Source: Palsa-504 sp963808315 (GTDB taxonomy: Bacteria > Actinomycetota > Actinomycetes > Streptosporangiales > Streptosporangiaceae). Taken from it: a DNA stretch of 64,000 nt. The notes under the pieces were generated by a model. The model saw only the letters and a program-made list of their open reading frames with translations. It made no database searches and was not told where the DNA came from. The stretch lies in the NCBI GenBank assembly GCA_963808315.1, contig CAWEFK010000033.1:186001-250000 (forward strand), given 5' to 3'. The position numbers and the translations under genes were made by a program. Positions 26,062 through 33,807 of this stretch are shown in pieces (position 1 is the first letter of the stretch; each line of letters begins with the position of its first letter).

Positions 26062-27022
26062 CTGTGCCTCTCTCAGGGTAGTCGGGAATAGCGTCGGCAC
26101 TGGGCGGAACCGGCACCTCAGCGGTGACCTTCTTCTGGAAGGCCTCCAACACCATCTGCTCGAACTTATCGGGCTTATTGGGCTGCGGGGCGCGGAGCCG
26201 TTCGTAGGCATCATGGGTCAGTTGCTTGGCCTCGAAGCTGATGCGGCTATGGAACTGCACTTCAAACCGCTGGCCGGTACCCGGCTCGATCCACTGACTG
26301 TTGATGCCCTTGTACTGCTCGTCGGACCAGAAATTCTTGACCTTGTCCAGCTTAAAACCCTGCTCCTTCAAGCGAGCGATATCGGCCACAACGCCTTGGG
26401 TGTAGCGCGATTCCTGGTACTGGAACGTGTACCGGATCGTGTCGGGAACGCGCGAAATAGCTTCCTCCGGGGACCGGCCAAAGTTCTTGATACTTCTGTG
26501 GATCTTCTCTTTGATGCGGTCGCGGCCCTTGAGGCGGAAGTCGAAGCCGACCAGGTGGCGGTTGGTGTCTTGGCTTTCTACGGCGCGCAGTCGTGGGGTG
26601 ATCGTGTACTCCTCCCGGACCGCGACACGGTCACACTCAGCCTCGGCCCGGCCGTTGACGTCAGGAGCCATGTACCTGTCACCTTTACGCCAGCAACCCC
26701 GCGGATCGTCGGGCTTCTCGACCGGGGCGCGCTCGGCGGGCGGCCACTTCCGCCGGTACTCTCCCCACATCCACCGGGATTCCTTCGAGTCCTCATCCCA
26801 CTTCTGCGCCGCGGCTTGCTCCCGGGCCGCCGCTTGCTGCGCCGTCACCGACTTCGCCGCGGACTCCGCCACCCGCAATTCGTCGTAATACTCCTGCCGA
26901 GGGCGCGTCTCAGGCGGCGGGCCACCGGCCCGGCCCGACCGGCCGCCGCCCCCCTGGTCATCCCGCTGACCCGCAGGCCGGTCCGGCGGGTCGTCCGGGT
27001 CCTCGGGACGGTCGATTCCCAT
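26051..27022 (-). CDS. RelA/SpoT-fold (alarmone-synthetase-like) domain protein, candidate toxin
   Basis: 323 residues from ATG 27022 (GGTGAGG upstream). Residues 1-45 are disordered and rich in Pro, Gly, Asp and Arg; 45-120 are a charged helical region; 135-305 match the RelA/SpoT synthetase fold: FRLKGRDRIKEKI (163-175) as the RxK...K block, PDTIRYTFQY (193-202) with the D-x-x-R pair, YKGINSQW (237-244) at the GYxSIH position (His replaced by Asn), RFEVQFHSR (252-260) with the catalytic-type Glu254, and AKQLTHDAYERLR. There is no hydrolase domain, no signal peptide and no WXG or secretion module. Related folds include toxSAS toxins, the effector Tas1 (makes ppApp) and tRNA-pyrophosphorylating enzymes. 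The activity here is not predictable. Confidence 0.7.
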   Translation of the reverse strand: MGIDRPEDPDDPPDRPAGQRDDQGGGGRSGRAGGPPPETRPRQEYYDELRVAESAAKSVTAQQAAAREQAAAQKWDEDSKESRWMWGEYRRKWPPAERAPVEKPDDPRGCWRKGDRYMAPDVNGRAEAECDRVAVREEYTITPRLRAVESQDTNRHLVGFDFRLKGRDRIKEKIHRSIKNFGRSPEEAISRVPDTIRYTFQYQESRYTQGVVADIARLKEQGFKLDKVKNFWSDEQYKGINSQWIEPGTGQRFEVQFHSRISFEAKQLTHDAYERLRAPQPNKPDKFEQMVLEAFQKKVTAEVPVPPSADAIPDYPERGTDAR

Positions 27023-27257
27023 CGGACCTCACCGCCGCCCGACGATGCAGCAGCTAGCACAAGAAGAGTAACTCAATCGGTAGCAATGCCTTCCGGGACA
27101 CGAACCTAATCACCACTTCATAAGACGATGACAGCCCACGACCGGTTCATCAGCGGGGTAGGTGTCCGTCCGCGATTCGAGGCGTAGGGGTGCGAGACTG
27201 GCCACGGCGCCCGGGGATGTGGGCGACGTGAAAGGGCCAGGCCGGAAAGGTGTGCTC

Positions 27258-28415
27258 ATGGACGGTGCCGCAGCTGAACTGCCAGTTGACCCGGTCGACG
27301 TGCTCAGGCGGCGGCGGAGCGCGAAGTGGCAGACGTATCCGGCCGACGTGCTGCCGTTGACGGTGGCCGAAATGGACTTCGCCCTCGCCGCGCCCGTGGC
27401 CGAAACCCTGCGCGAGGCCCTCGAGCGATCCGATGCCGGGTACGCCACGGCCGGGTCTGACCTGGGGCGGGCGCTCGCCGGGTTTGCCGGGCGCCGGTGG
27501 AACTGGGACCTCGACCCGGCGTCGGTGACGGCCGTGACCGACGTCGGGGTCGGCGTCGTCGAACTGCTCCGGGTTCTGACCCGCCCGGGCGATGCCGTGG
27601 TGATCAGCCCGCCGGTGTACCCGCCGTTCTTCGACTGGATCCCCGAGGCCGGAGCCCGGCTGCTCGAGGTGCCGCTGGCCTACGACGCCGACGGGTGGCG
27701 CCTTGACCTCGCCGCGCTGGAGGCGGCGTTTGCCACCCACCCGGCGGCCTACCTGCTGTGCAACCCGCACAACCCGGTCGGGCGAGTACACACGGCGGAG
27801 GAACTGACGGCGCTGGTCCGGCTCGCGCGGATCTACCGGGTCGCCATTGTCAGCGACGAGATCCACGCGCCGCTGGCGCTTCCCGGCGCCACCTTCGTCC
27901 CGCTGCTGACCGTACCCGGCGCCGCCGAGGTCGCGGTCAGCGTGCTGTCGGCGAGCAAGGCCTGGAACCTGGCCGGGCTGAAGTGCGCCGCCGTCGTCAC
28001 CGCCGCACCGCGGATGGCCGCGGTGACCGACCGGTTCCCCGCGGATACCCGGTGGCGCCTTGGTCATTTCGGCGTCCTGGCCGCCATCGCGGCGTTCACG
28101 GCCGGGGAACCCTGGCTCGACCAGCTGCTCGCCACCCTGGACCAGCGGCGGGTCCTGCTCGGCGACCTGCTACGCCAGCGCCTGCCCATGCTCGCCTGGC
28201 ACCCGCCCGAGGCGACCTTCCTGGCTTGGCTCGACTGCACCGCCCTCGGCCCGGACAACCAGGCCCAGGAGCGATTTCTCGAGCACGGGCGCGTCGCGCT
28301 CGAGCCTGGCCTGCGGTTCGGTGCCGCGGGCTGCGGTTACGCGCGCCTGAACTTCGCCACCAGCGCCGACATCCTTGACCAGGCGACCGCACGGATGGCC
28401 GGGGTGGCCGGCTGA
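27258..28415 (+). CDS. MalY/PatB-type PLP-dependent aminotransferase / cystathionine beta-lyase
   Basis: 385 residues from ATG 27258, with GGAAAGG eight bases upstream. Fold-type I: WQTYPADVLPLTVAEMDFAL at the N-terminus, substrate loop VVISPPVYPPFFDWIPEAG, YLLCNPHNPVGRV with the PLP-phenol-binding Asn, IVSDEIHAPL with the Asp for the pyridine nitrogen, and the PLP lysine in VSVLSASKAWNLAGLKCA. The PPVYxPF and CNPHNPxG motifs are typical of the MalY/PatB branch (C-S lyase with aminotransferase activity). Stand-alone gene, convergent with the SMP-30 gene. Confidence 0.85.
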   Translation: MDGAAAELPVDPVDVLRRRRSAKWQTYPADVLPLTVAEMDFALAAPVAETLREALERSDAGYATAGSDLGRALAGFAGRRWNWDLDPASVTAVTDVGVGVVELLRVLTRPGDAVVISPPVYPPFFDWIPEAGARLLEVPLAYDADGWRLDLAALEAAFATHPAAYLLCNPHNPVGRVHTAEELTALVRLARIYRVAIVSDEIHAPLALPGATFVPLLTVPGAAEVAVSVLSASKAWNLAGLKCAAVVTAAPRMAAVTDRFPADTRWRLGHFGVLAAIAAFTAGEPWLDQLLATLDQRRVLLGDLLRQRLPMLAWHPPEATFLAWLDCTALGPDNQAQERFLEHGRVALEPGLRFGAAGCGYARLNFATSADILDQATARMAGVAG

Positions 28416-28418
28416 CGC

Positions 28419-28494
28419 GCCGGGGTCAGGGACGCCCGGCCACACGCCGGGGTCAGGGACGCCCGGCGACGCGCCGGGGTCAGGGACGGCCGGC
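28419..28494. repeat. three hairpin-forming 27-bp repeats between convergent genes
   Basis: A 22-bp core occurs at 28419-28440, 28446-28467 and 28473-28494, every 27 bp. Each copy begins GCCGGG and ends CCCGGC (GCCGGC in the third), so each can fold into a 6-bp stem with a 10-nt loop. The array spans the junction of the aminotransferase 3' end and the SMP-30 gene 3' end (the third copy is inside the latter's last codons). A bidirectional terminator role is plausible. Confidence 0.6.
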
Positions 28495-29373
28495 GTGGGG
28501 GACGTCGACGCGGACGGCCAGGAGGCTGGCCTCGCGGGCCGCGCTGCGGGCGTGCTCGTCGAAGTCGGGGGCGGCGCAGGCGAACAGGGTGCGGCCGTCG
28601 TCGCCGCCCAGCATGCAGGCGTACACGCCGGACCCGACCACGACCTGGTCGACGATCTCGCCGGACTCGCGGACGCGGATCAGCCGGCCTCCAAGGGCGT
28701 CGGCCACCCAGAGGGCGCCGTCGGCGTCCAGGCAGCAGCCGTCGGGGGCGACGACGAGCTGGCCGAGTGCGGCGGGGAGCTCCCGGTCGTTCGGCAGGTC
28801 ACCGAAGGTCGCCCAGGCCCGGCGGTTCGTCAGCCCGCCGTCACCGGTGAGGTCGAACGCGGTGATCCGGTTGCCGAAGGTCTCGTCGACCAGCAGGACG
28901 TTGTCGTCGGTGATGACGCTGCCGTTGGGGAACCACAGGTCGCGCGCGACCGTGGTGACCGTGCCGTCGGGGTCGGCGCGCACGAGATCGGCCGGTGCGA
29001 GCGGGGCGCCGTTCATCAAGTCGAACCCGAAGTTGCCGACGAAGGCGCGGCCGTCGGCGTCCACGACCATGTCGTTGGCGTGGCCGGTGATGTGGCCGTT
29101 GAGCTCCGCGTGGGTCACCAGGGTCCCGTCGGCCTCGCGCCGGAGCAGCCGGCCGTCGCGCATCGACACCACCAGCAGGCGCCCGTCGGGTAGCCAGCCC
29201 AGGCCGGAGGGCTGGCCGGGTACCTCGGCCTCGGTGCGCAGATCCCCGCCGTCCGCGGTCGCGGACAGCACCCGGTAGGTATAGAAGTCCACGAACCAGA
29301 TCCGGTCCTCGTGCCAGCGAGGACACTCCAGGTACGACAACCCGGACAGCACGGTGGTGATCTCTCGGCTCAT
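28480..29373 (-). CDS. SMP-30/gluconolactonase/LRE family protein
   Basis: 297 residues from ATG 29373; a TTG two codons upstream is also in frame. Six-bladed propeller features: LECPRWHEDRIWFVDF (metal Glu), PSGLGWLPDGRLLVVS, GHANDMVVDADGRAFVGNFG (metal Asn), LWFPNGSVITDDN, and a final blade with CLDADGALWVADALGGRLIR. The family hydrolyses sugar lactones or organophosphates at a single divalent metal. Physiological substrate unknown. Confidence 0.85.
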   Translation of the reverse strand: MSREITTVLSGLSYLECPRWHEDRIWFVDFYTYRVLSATADGGDLRTEAEVPGQPSGLGWLPDGRLLVVSMRDGRLLRREADGTLVTHAELNGHITGHANDMVVDADGRAFVGNFGFDLMNGAPLAPADLVRADPDGTVTTVARDLWFPNGSVITDDNVLLVDETFGNRITAFDLTGDGGLTNRRAWATFGDLPNDRELPAALGQLVVAPDGCCLDADGALWVADALGGRLIRVRESGEIVDQVVVGSGVYACMLGGDDGRTLFACAAPDFDEHARSAAREASLLAVRVDVPHAGRP

Positions 29374-29438
29374 GGTCAAACCCTAGTGGTATCACGGAAA
29401 GGTAACTACTCTGTCAGAGCGGACGAACGGCTGGACCA

Positions 29439-30275
29439 GTGGAGGTAGCGCATGGCACGGTGACGACGGGCGATGGCATCGAGATCTTCTACAAGGACTG
29501 GGGCTCGGGCCAGCCGATCGTGTTCAGCCACGGCTGGCCGCTGTCGGCCGACGACTGGGACACCCAAATGCTGTTTTTCCTCCTCCACGGCTACCGCGTC
29601 ATCGCCCATGACCGGCGCGGGCACGGACGCTCGACCCAGACGAACGACGGTCACGACATGGACCACTACGCCGACGACCTGGCCGCGGTGACCGCGCATC
29701 TCGATCTGGCGGACGCGGTCCATGTCGGCCACTCCACCGGCGGCGGCGAGGTCGTCCGCTACATCGCCAGGCACGGGGAGAGCCGCGTGGCCAAGGCGGT
29801 CCTGATCAGTTCGGTCCCGCCGCTCATGGTGCAGACCGAGGCCAACCCCGGCGGCCTGCCCAAGAGCGTCTTCGACGGTTTCCAGGCCCAGGTGGCCACC
29901 GGCCGGTCGGTGTTCTACCGTGACCTGGCGGCGGGCCCCTTCTACGGCTTCAACCGGCCAGGCGCGAAGCCCTCGGAAGCGATCATCGAGAACTGGTGGC
30001 GCCAGGGCATGATGGGCGGGGCGAAGGCACACTACGACGGCATCGTGGCCTTCTCCCAGACCGATTTCACCGAGGACCTAAAGGGGATCACGGTGCCCGT
30101 CCTGGTGATGCACGGCGACGACGACCAGATCGTTCCCTACGCCGACTCCGGGCCGCTGTCCGCCAAGCTCGTGCAGAACGGGACGCTGAAGACCTACCAC
30201 GGCTTCCCGCACGGCATGCCGACCACAGAAGCCGAGACGATCAACGCCGACCTGCTGGCCTTTCTGCGGTCCTGA
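29439..30275 (+). CDS. alpha/beta hydrolase, non-haem haloperoxidase (bromoperoxidase) type
   Basis: About 278 residues. Oxyanion region VFSHGWPLSADDWD, family motif VIAHDRRGHGRS, nucleophile elbow VGHSTGGGEVVRY (Ser), Asp in VLVMHGDDDQIVPY and His in FPHGMPTT complete the triad. GGAGGT at 29441-29446 points to ATG 29452, but that codon is one base out of frame; the family start MGTVTT would be restored by one extra G after it, so the true start is probably 29452 with a missing base. GTG 29439 is used only because it is in frame. Activity is likely esterase/perhydrolase. Confidence 0.85.
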   Translation: MEVAHGTVTTGDGIEIFYKDWGSGQPIVFSHGWPLSADDWDTQMLFFLLHGYRVIAHDRRGHGRSTQTNDGHDMDHYADDLAAVTAHLDLADAVHVGHSTGGGEVVRYIARHGESRVAKAVLISSVPPLMVQTEANPGGLPKSVFDGFQAQVATGRSVFYRDLAAGPFYGFNRPGAKPSEAIIENWWRQGMMGGAKAHYDGIVAFSQTDFTEDLKGITVPVLVMHGDDDQIVPYADSGPLSAKLVQNGTLKTYHGFPHGMPTTEAETINADLLAFLRS

Positions 30276-30472
30276 CCTGCGAGGCGGTGGCCTGATGGCG
30301 ACCAAGCCGTACGCGAGCGGGGGCGCCTACATCAACCGGATGAGCGATTACACGTTCTGGTGTGGCCGGAGTCTCCGCACAGGGAGAATGAACTCCGTGA
30401 TGACACAACGATCGCGTGGCCGTCGTGGCGGCTCGCGCGGCCCAGGGTGCTGTCCCGCAAGGCGGTAGCGCG

Positions 30473-31249
30473 ATGCGGCTGCGGTTCAAAGACCTCTACC
30501 GGAGCGGCAAGGAGTTTGAGCTCATGGACCGGGCCATGAGCTTCGCCGCCCTGGCCATGCTCACCGTGTTCCCGCTGCTCGTCTTCGTCGCTGCCGCTGG
30601 TGCCGCGTCCCGTCACGGCCTGGCCAGATGGGTGGTCTACGGCATGGGCCTGACCGGCTCCTCGTCCCGCGCGGTGGTAGCGCTCTTTGCCGCGCCCGGC
30701 CGGGTCCTGGGCACGGCGAGCTTTTTCAGCCTGTTGCTGGTGGCCGGCTTCGGGGTGACGTTCGCGGGCAGCGCGCAGGCCGGGTTCGAAAGGGTCTGGA
30801 GCCTTCCCGCCGGGCCGTGGCACAAGATCTGGCGTCAGGCGGTCTGGCTGATCGCCCTCCTCGCCTACATCTACGCAGCGGCCACGGCAGCCCCGCTGAC
30901 CCACCATGCGCCTGCCGAGACGGTGATCCGGGTGTCGGTGGCGATAGTGCTCGGCATCGCCTTCTTCTGGTGGGGGCTTCACTTCCTGGTCGGCGGCCGG
31001 GTGAGCTACCTCGCGGCGCTGCCGGGCGCAATTGCCACGGTGGCGTTCCTGGCTGGCCTGCGAGCCTTTTCCGCCTTGGTCTTCGAGCCGCTCATCGTCA
31101 CGAACGCGGTCACCTACGGGGCCGTGGGCACCGTGCTGATCGTGCAGTCGTGGCTGGTCGGCGTCGGCTGGGTCGTCTATGGCGGCCAGCTGTTCGGGCG
31201 CTGGTTCCACGACGCCTGGCTTGGGGGTCTGAACAGACCGCCTGAGTAG
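30473..31249 (+). CDS. YihY/BrkB-type integral membrane protein
   Basis: 258 residues from ATG 30473 (AAGGCGG seven bases upstream; an in-frame GTG at 30416 is possible). A short amphipathic N-terminus (FKDLYRSGKEFELMDRAMSF) leads to about six hydrophobic segments. ASFFSLLLVAGFGVTFAGSA and QAGFERVWSLPAGPWHKIWR carry the conserved polar centre of the YihY/BrkB family (formerly misnamed RNase BN). Function unknown; no partners nearby. Confidence 0.7.
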   Translation: MRLRFKDLYRSGKEFELMDRAMSFAALAMLTVFPLLVFVAAAGAASRHGLARWVVYGMGLTGSSSRAVVALFAAPGRVLGTASFFSLLLVAGFGVTFAGSAQAGFERVWSLPAGPWHKIWRQAVWLIALLAYIYAAATAAPLTHHAPAETVIRVSVAIVLGIAFFWWGLHFLVGGRVSYLAALPGAIATVAFLAGLRAFSALVFEPLIVTNAVTYGAVGTVLIVQSWLVGVGWVVYGGQLFGRWFHDAWLGGLNRPPE

Positions 31250-31315
31250 TGGGCGGGGACCGCCGGAATCAGCTGTGGCCGGGGATGCGCACGATGTGAG
31301 GTGTTAGCGTGGCAT

Positions 31316-31495
31316 ATGCCCTATGGACCTTACGGACGCGGCCCGGTCCACATGACCGCGGCCGGCCTTGTCGCCGTCGTCGCGCTGATCGTCGGCGTCC
31401 TGATGCTGACCGACCACAAAAGCGGCCGGGGTGTCATTTTTATCGCCGCCGCGGTGGTGGCGGCTGTCGTCGCGGTGCTCGCGCGGCCCCGCTGA
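31316..31495 (+). CDS. small two-helix membrane protein
   Basis: 59 residues from ATG 31316 (an in-frame GTG lies at 31301). Two hydrophobic helices, AAGLVAVVALIVGVLMLTD and GVIFIAAAVVAAVVAVLARP, are separated by a short polar HKSGRG turn, after a Gly/Tyr/Pro N-terminus (PYGPYGRGPVH). No family is recognised. Composition and codon use are gene-like. Confidence 0.5.
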   Translation: MPYGPYGRGPVHMTAAGLVAVVALIVGVLMLTDHKSGRGVIFIAAAVVAAVVAVLARPR

Positions 31496-31526
31496 CGCGC
31501 CGGTACCGCTGCGGTGCGGGCCGGGG

Positions 31527-31778
31527 TCAGGGTTGATCGGGCAGGCCGGCCCGCGTCGGAGCCACCCGGTCGGCGAGCGCCCGCACCTCGTCGGCGACCT
31601 GCGGGTACACCGCGGCAGGCAGGTAGTGCTCCCTGACCAGCGCGTTCGGCCACCAAAAGCGTGACACCGCGAGGCCCATGATCAGCAGCAGCGGATCACC
31701 TCCCGCACCGCCCAGTTCCTCGAACGCGAGCTGCACGTCGCCGTTGCGTGCATAGCGGACCTGCCCGTTCCCGATCAT
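31527..31778 (-). pseudogene. truncated alpha/beta hydrolase N-terminus with foreign tail
   Basis: 83 residues from ATG 31778. The first 45 (VRYARNGDVQLAFEELGG, then DPLLLIMGLAVSRFWWP) are the start of a large alpha/beta hydrolase family whose next motif should be the oxyanion and YDQRD segment. Instead it passes into an unrelated helical tail (EHYLPAAVYPQVADEVRALA) and stops. No catalytic residues remain. It shares a palindromic operator region with the divergent TetR gene, so the original complete hydrolase was probably its regulatory target. Confidence 0.55.
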
Positions 31779-31793
31779 GGCACGATCTCTCCC

Positions 31794-31826
31794 GCTTACT
31801 TTGCAAACAGTGTTCGCAAAGTAAGC
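31794..31826. promoter_or_regulatory. 33-bp palindromic operator between TetR gene and hydrolase stub
   Basis: Perfect outer arms GCTTACTTTGC (31794-31804) and GCAAAGTAAGC (31816-31826) are extended inward by AAACA-G-TGTTC with a single mismatch, giving a near-perfect 33-bp palindrome centred on 31810. A second half-like sequence GGTGTTCGCAA follows at 31842-31852, just before the TetR ribosome-binding site. This is the expected autoregulatory TetR operator layout. Confidence 0.7.
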
Positions 31827-31868
31827 TAACAGTTCGGATACGGTGTTCGCAAGGGAGAGGCGGCGAGA

Positions 31869-32582
31869 ATGGAACACGCCGGCGATGTCATCTGGATGCG
31901 CCCGGCGCACGCGGCTACCGGGCGGCCGGCGCGGCGCTCCCGCGAGGAGATCACCGCCGCCGCCGTCACGATCGCGGACGCCGACGGACTGGACGCGGTG
32001 TCCATGAGGCGGATCGCCGCGGCGCTGGGGACCGGTGCGGCGTCCCTGTACCGCTACGTCGATACCCGGGAGGACCTGCTCGACCTGATGATCGACTTCA
32101 CGGCTTCCGAGTACGTCTTCACGGCGCCGACCGGTGACTGGCTCCCCGACCTCCTCGGCGTCGGCGAGCAGGCCCGCGCGATCATGCGGCGCCACCCATG
32201 GCTGCCGTCCCTGCTCATCACCCGGTCCGCGCTCGGTCCCCATGGCCTGGTCCTGCTCGAGTACGTCCTGGAAGCGCTCGCCCCGCATCCGGCCGGTCAG
32301 GCCGCCAAGCTCGAGGCCTTCGCCATCCTCACCGCGACCACCGCGCTGTTCGTCCAGCACGAGCTCACCGGCGGTTCGGCCCGGCAGCAGCGCAACGCCG
32401 CCTACCTCCACCACGCCCTGGCCACCGGCCGCCACCCGCGACTCGCGGAACTGCTGGCTCCGGCATCACCCACGCAGACCGGCCTGCCCGAGGCAGTCCC
32501 TGACCCAGCGGGACGCTACCGCGACATCCTGGCGCGGATCCTCAGCGGGCTGCTTGCTTCAAGCCCTCCTGGTCAGGGTTGA
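31869..32582 (+). CDS. TetR/AcrR family transcriptional regulator
   Basis: 237 residues from ATG 31869 (AGGGAGAGG upstream). DNA-binding domain at about residues 23-70: SREEITAAAVTIADADGLDA, MRRIAAALGTGAASLYRYV (the recognition helix region) and DTREDLLDLMID. The C-terminal ligand domain is about 150 residues, of the TetR_C type with an AFAILTATTALFVQHELTGG helix. The large palindrome directly upstream suggests it represses its own gene and the divergent hydrolase unit. Ligand unknown. Confidence 0.85.
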   Translation: MEHAGDVIWMRPAHAATGRPARRSREEITAAAVTIADADGLDAVSMRRIAAALGTGAASLYRYVDTREDLLDLMIDFTASEYVFTAPTGDWLPDLLGVGEQARAIMRRHPWLPSLLITRSALGPHGLVLLEYVLEALAPHPAGQAAKLEAFAILTATTALFVQHELTGGSARQQRNAAYLHHALATGRHPRLAELLAPASPTQTGLPEAVPDPAGRYRDILARILSGLLASSPPGQG

Positions 32583-33131
32583 CCGGCCAGGTGCCGGGCG
32601 GCCTGCGGGCCGGCTTTGGGGTGGCCGGAATCAACGGCGTTCTGGTAGCTGGCCCGCGCGTCGGCCGGATAATTCATGTAATTGAGCAGGTTTCCGAGGT
32701 ACACCATCGACCAGGGGGCCGCGTCCGGGTGACCGGAATCGATGGCGACCTGGTAGGCCGCGACCGCCTGGCGGTACCCGGCCCTGCCGCTTGTACAGGT
32801 GCCCGAGATTGCGCGCCGCCGTCGGGCCGTACTCGTGGTGCCCGGAGTTAGCCGCCTGCCGGTAGGCCTCCTTGGCGCCGTCCAGGTCGTCATGCTGGCC
32901 CAGCAACAGGCCCAGCTGGAAACCGGCCGCCGGGGCCAGCTCGGCGTCCCCGGAGTCGATCGCCTCCTGATAGGCCGATCGCGCGCCTTCAACGTCGCCC
33001 TGCTGCCCGAGCGAGGCGCCCCGGCTGAAGGCCGACTGTGCGTCGATGTCAGGCCGGAAGGTCGTTCGGTCCCGTTTGAAGGCCTTGGTGAGGCCGAATA
33101 CCGTACGCTGGGCCAACACTCGCCTCCCCAT
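32573..33131 (-). CDS. tetratricopeptide/Sel1-like repeat protein, one frame shift
   Basis: About 186 residues from ATG 33131. Four repeats of about 37 residues with the recurring pattern ARSAYQEAIDSGDAELAP, AKEAYRQAANSGHHEYGP, AVAAYQVAIDSGHPDAAP and ARASYQNAVDSGHPKAGP. The frame changes near 32790, between repeats 2 and 3; both parts are clearly one protein. No catalytic domain, no signal peptide. TPR/Sel1 arrays scaffold protein contacts. Convergent with the TetR gene (10-bp overlap). Confidence 0.7.
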
Positions 33132-33151
33132 ATTTATGCTCGTCAGTCACC

Positions 33152-33626
33152 CTATCCGAACTGGCCGGGCTGGTAGTCGCCGGCGGGCTGCCGGATGATG
33201 ACGTTCATGCGGTTGTAGGCGTTGATCAGGGCGATGATCGCCACCAGCGCGACGAGCTGGTCATCGTCGTAGTGCTTGGCCGCGTTGGCCCAGGCCTCAT
33301 CGGTGACGCCGCCGGCGGCGTCGGCGATGCGGGTGCCCTGCTCGGCGAGCTCCAGCGCAGCCCGTTCGGCTTCGGTGAAGACCGTCGCCTCCCGCCACGC
33401 CGCGACCAGGTTCAGCCGCTGCTGGCTTTCCCCCGCGTGCAGGGCGTCCTTGGTGTGCATGTCGGTGCAGAAGCCGCAGCCGTTGATCTGGCTCGCCCGG
33501 AGCTCCACCAGCTCCTGCGTCGCGGCCGGCAGGGTCGAATCATGCAGAACGGCCCCCGCCGAGTTGATGTGCTTGACGAGCCTTCTGCGCCAAGGGGTTG
33601 CCGAAGAAATCGAAACGGGCGTCCAT
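33152..33626 (-). CDS. carboxymuconolactone decarboxylase / AhpD-like protein, one frame shift
   Basis: About 158 residues from ATG 33626 (AAGGAG six bases upstream). The active-site motif is INGCGFCTDMHTKDALHAGE: the CxxC pair with the following His of AhpD-type peroxidase-linked enzymes. The N-terminus (MDARFDFFGNPLAQK) and the continuation LVKHINSAGAVLHDSTLPAA are in different frames, joined by removing one base near 33577. It is divergent from an ECF41 sigma factor and preceded by an ECF41-like promoter; the ECF41 group is known for linkage to such 'COE' genes, so this is its likely target. Confidence 0.8.
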
Positions 33627-33703
33627 CGTCATCTCCTTGACGTTCTTGCGGGTCAAGCGCGAGCCGGTAGTCCGCTGGATGGTGTGCTTCTCGTCGGCAG
33701 TAC

Positions 33704-33768
33704 GACGACGCAGCCCGCCGGAATGTGAGGCGACGCGCCGGCCTCACATTCCGGCACTGCGTCTCGTC
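33704..33768. promoter_or_regulatory. mirrored pair of ECF41-type promoters
   Basis: Forward: CCTCACA (33742-33748), 16 bp, CGTC (33765-33768), toward the sigma gene. Reverse: CCTCACA (complement of 33724-33730), 16 bp, CGTC (complement of 33704-33707), toward the AhpD-like gene. The published ECF41 signature is TGTCACA at -35 and CGTC at -10; both sites keep TCACA, the 16-bp spacer and CGTC. The two -35 elements form a 14-bp perfect inverted repeat (33717-33730 and 33742-33755). Confidence 0.7.
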
Positions 33769-33807
33769 GAACTGGTGAAGGCAGGTGCGAACGGGACGAA
33801 GGGCACC

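Noticed and set aside
26045..27109. 354-codon open frame antisense to the RelA/SpoT-like gene
   Set aside because: The reverse-strand gene has an ordered conserved domain; the forward frame has none and is explained by GC bias.
28419..28494. REP-type mobile element
   Set aside because: Only three local copies are visible in the window and no associated transposase; dispersion cannot be judged here.
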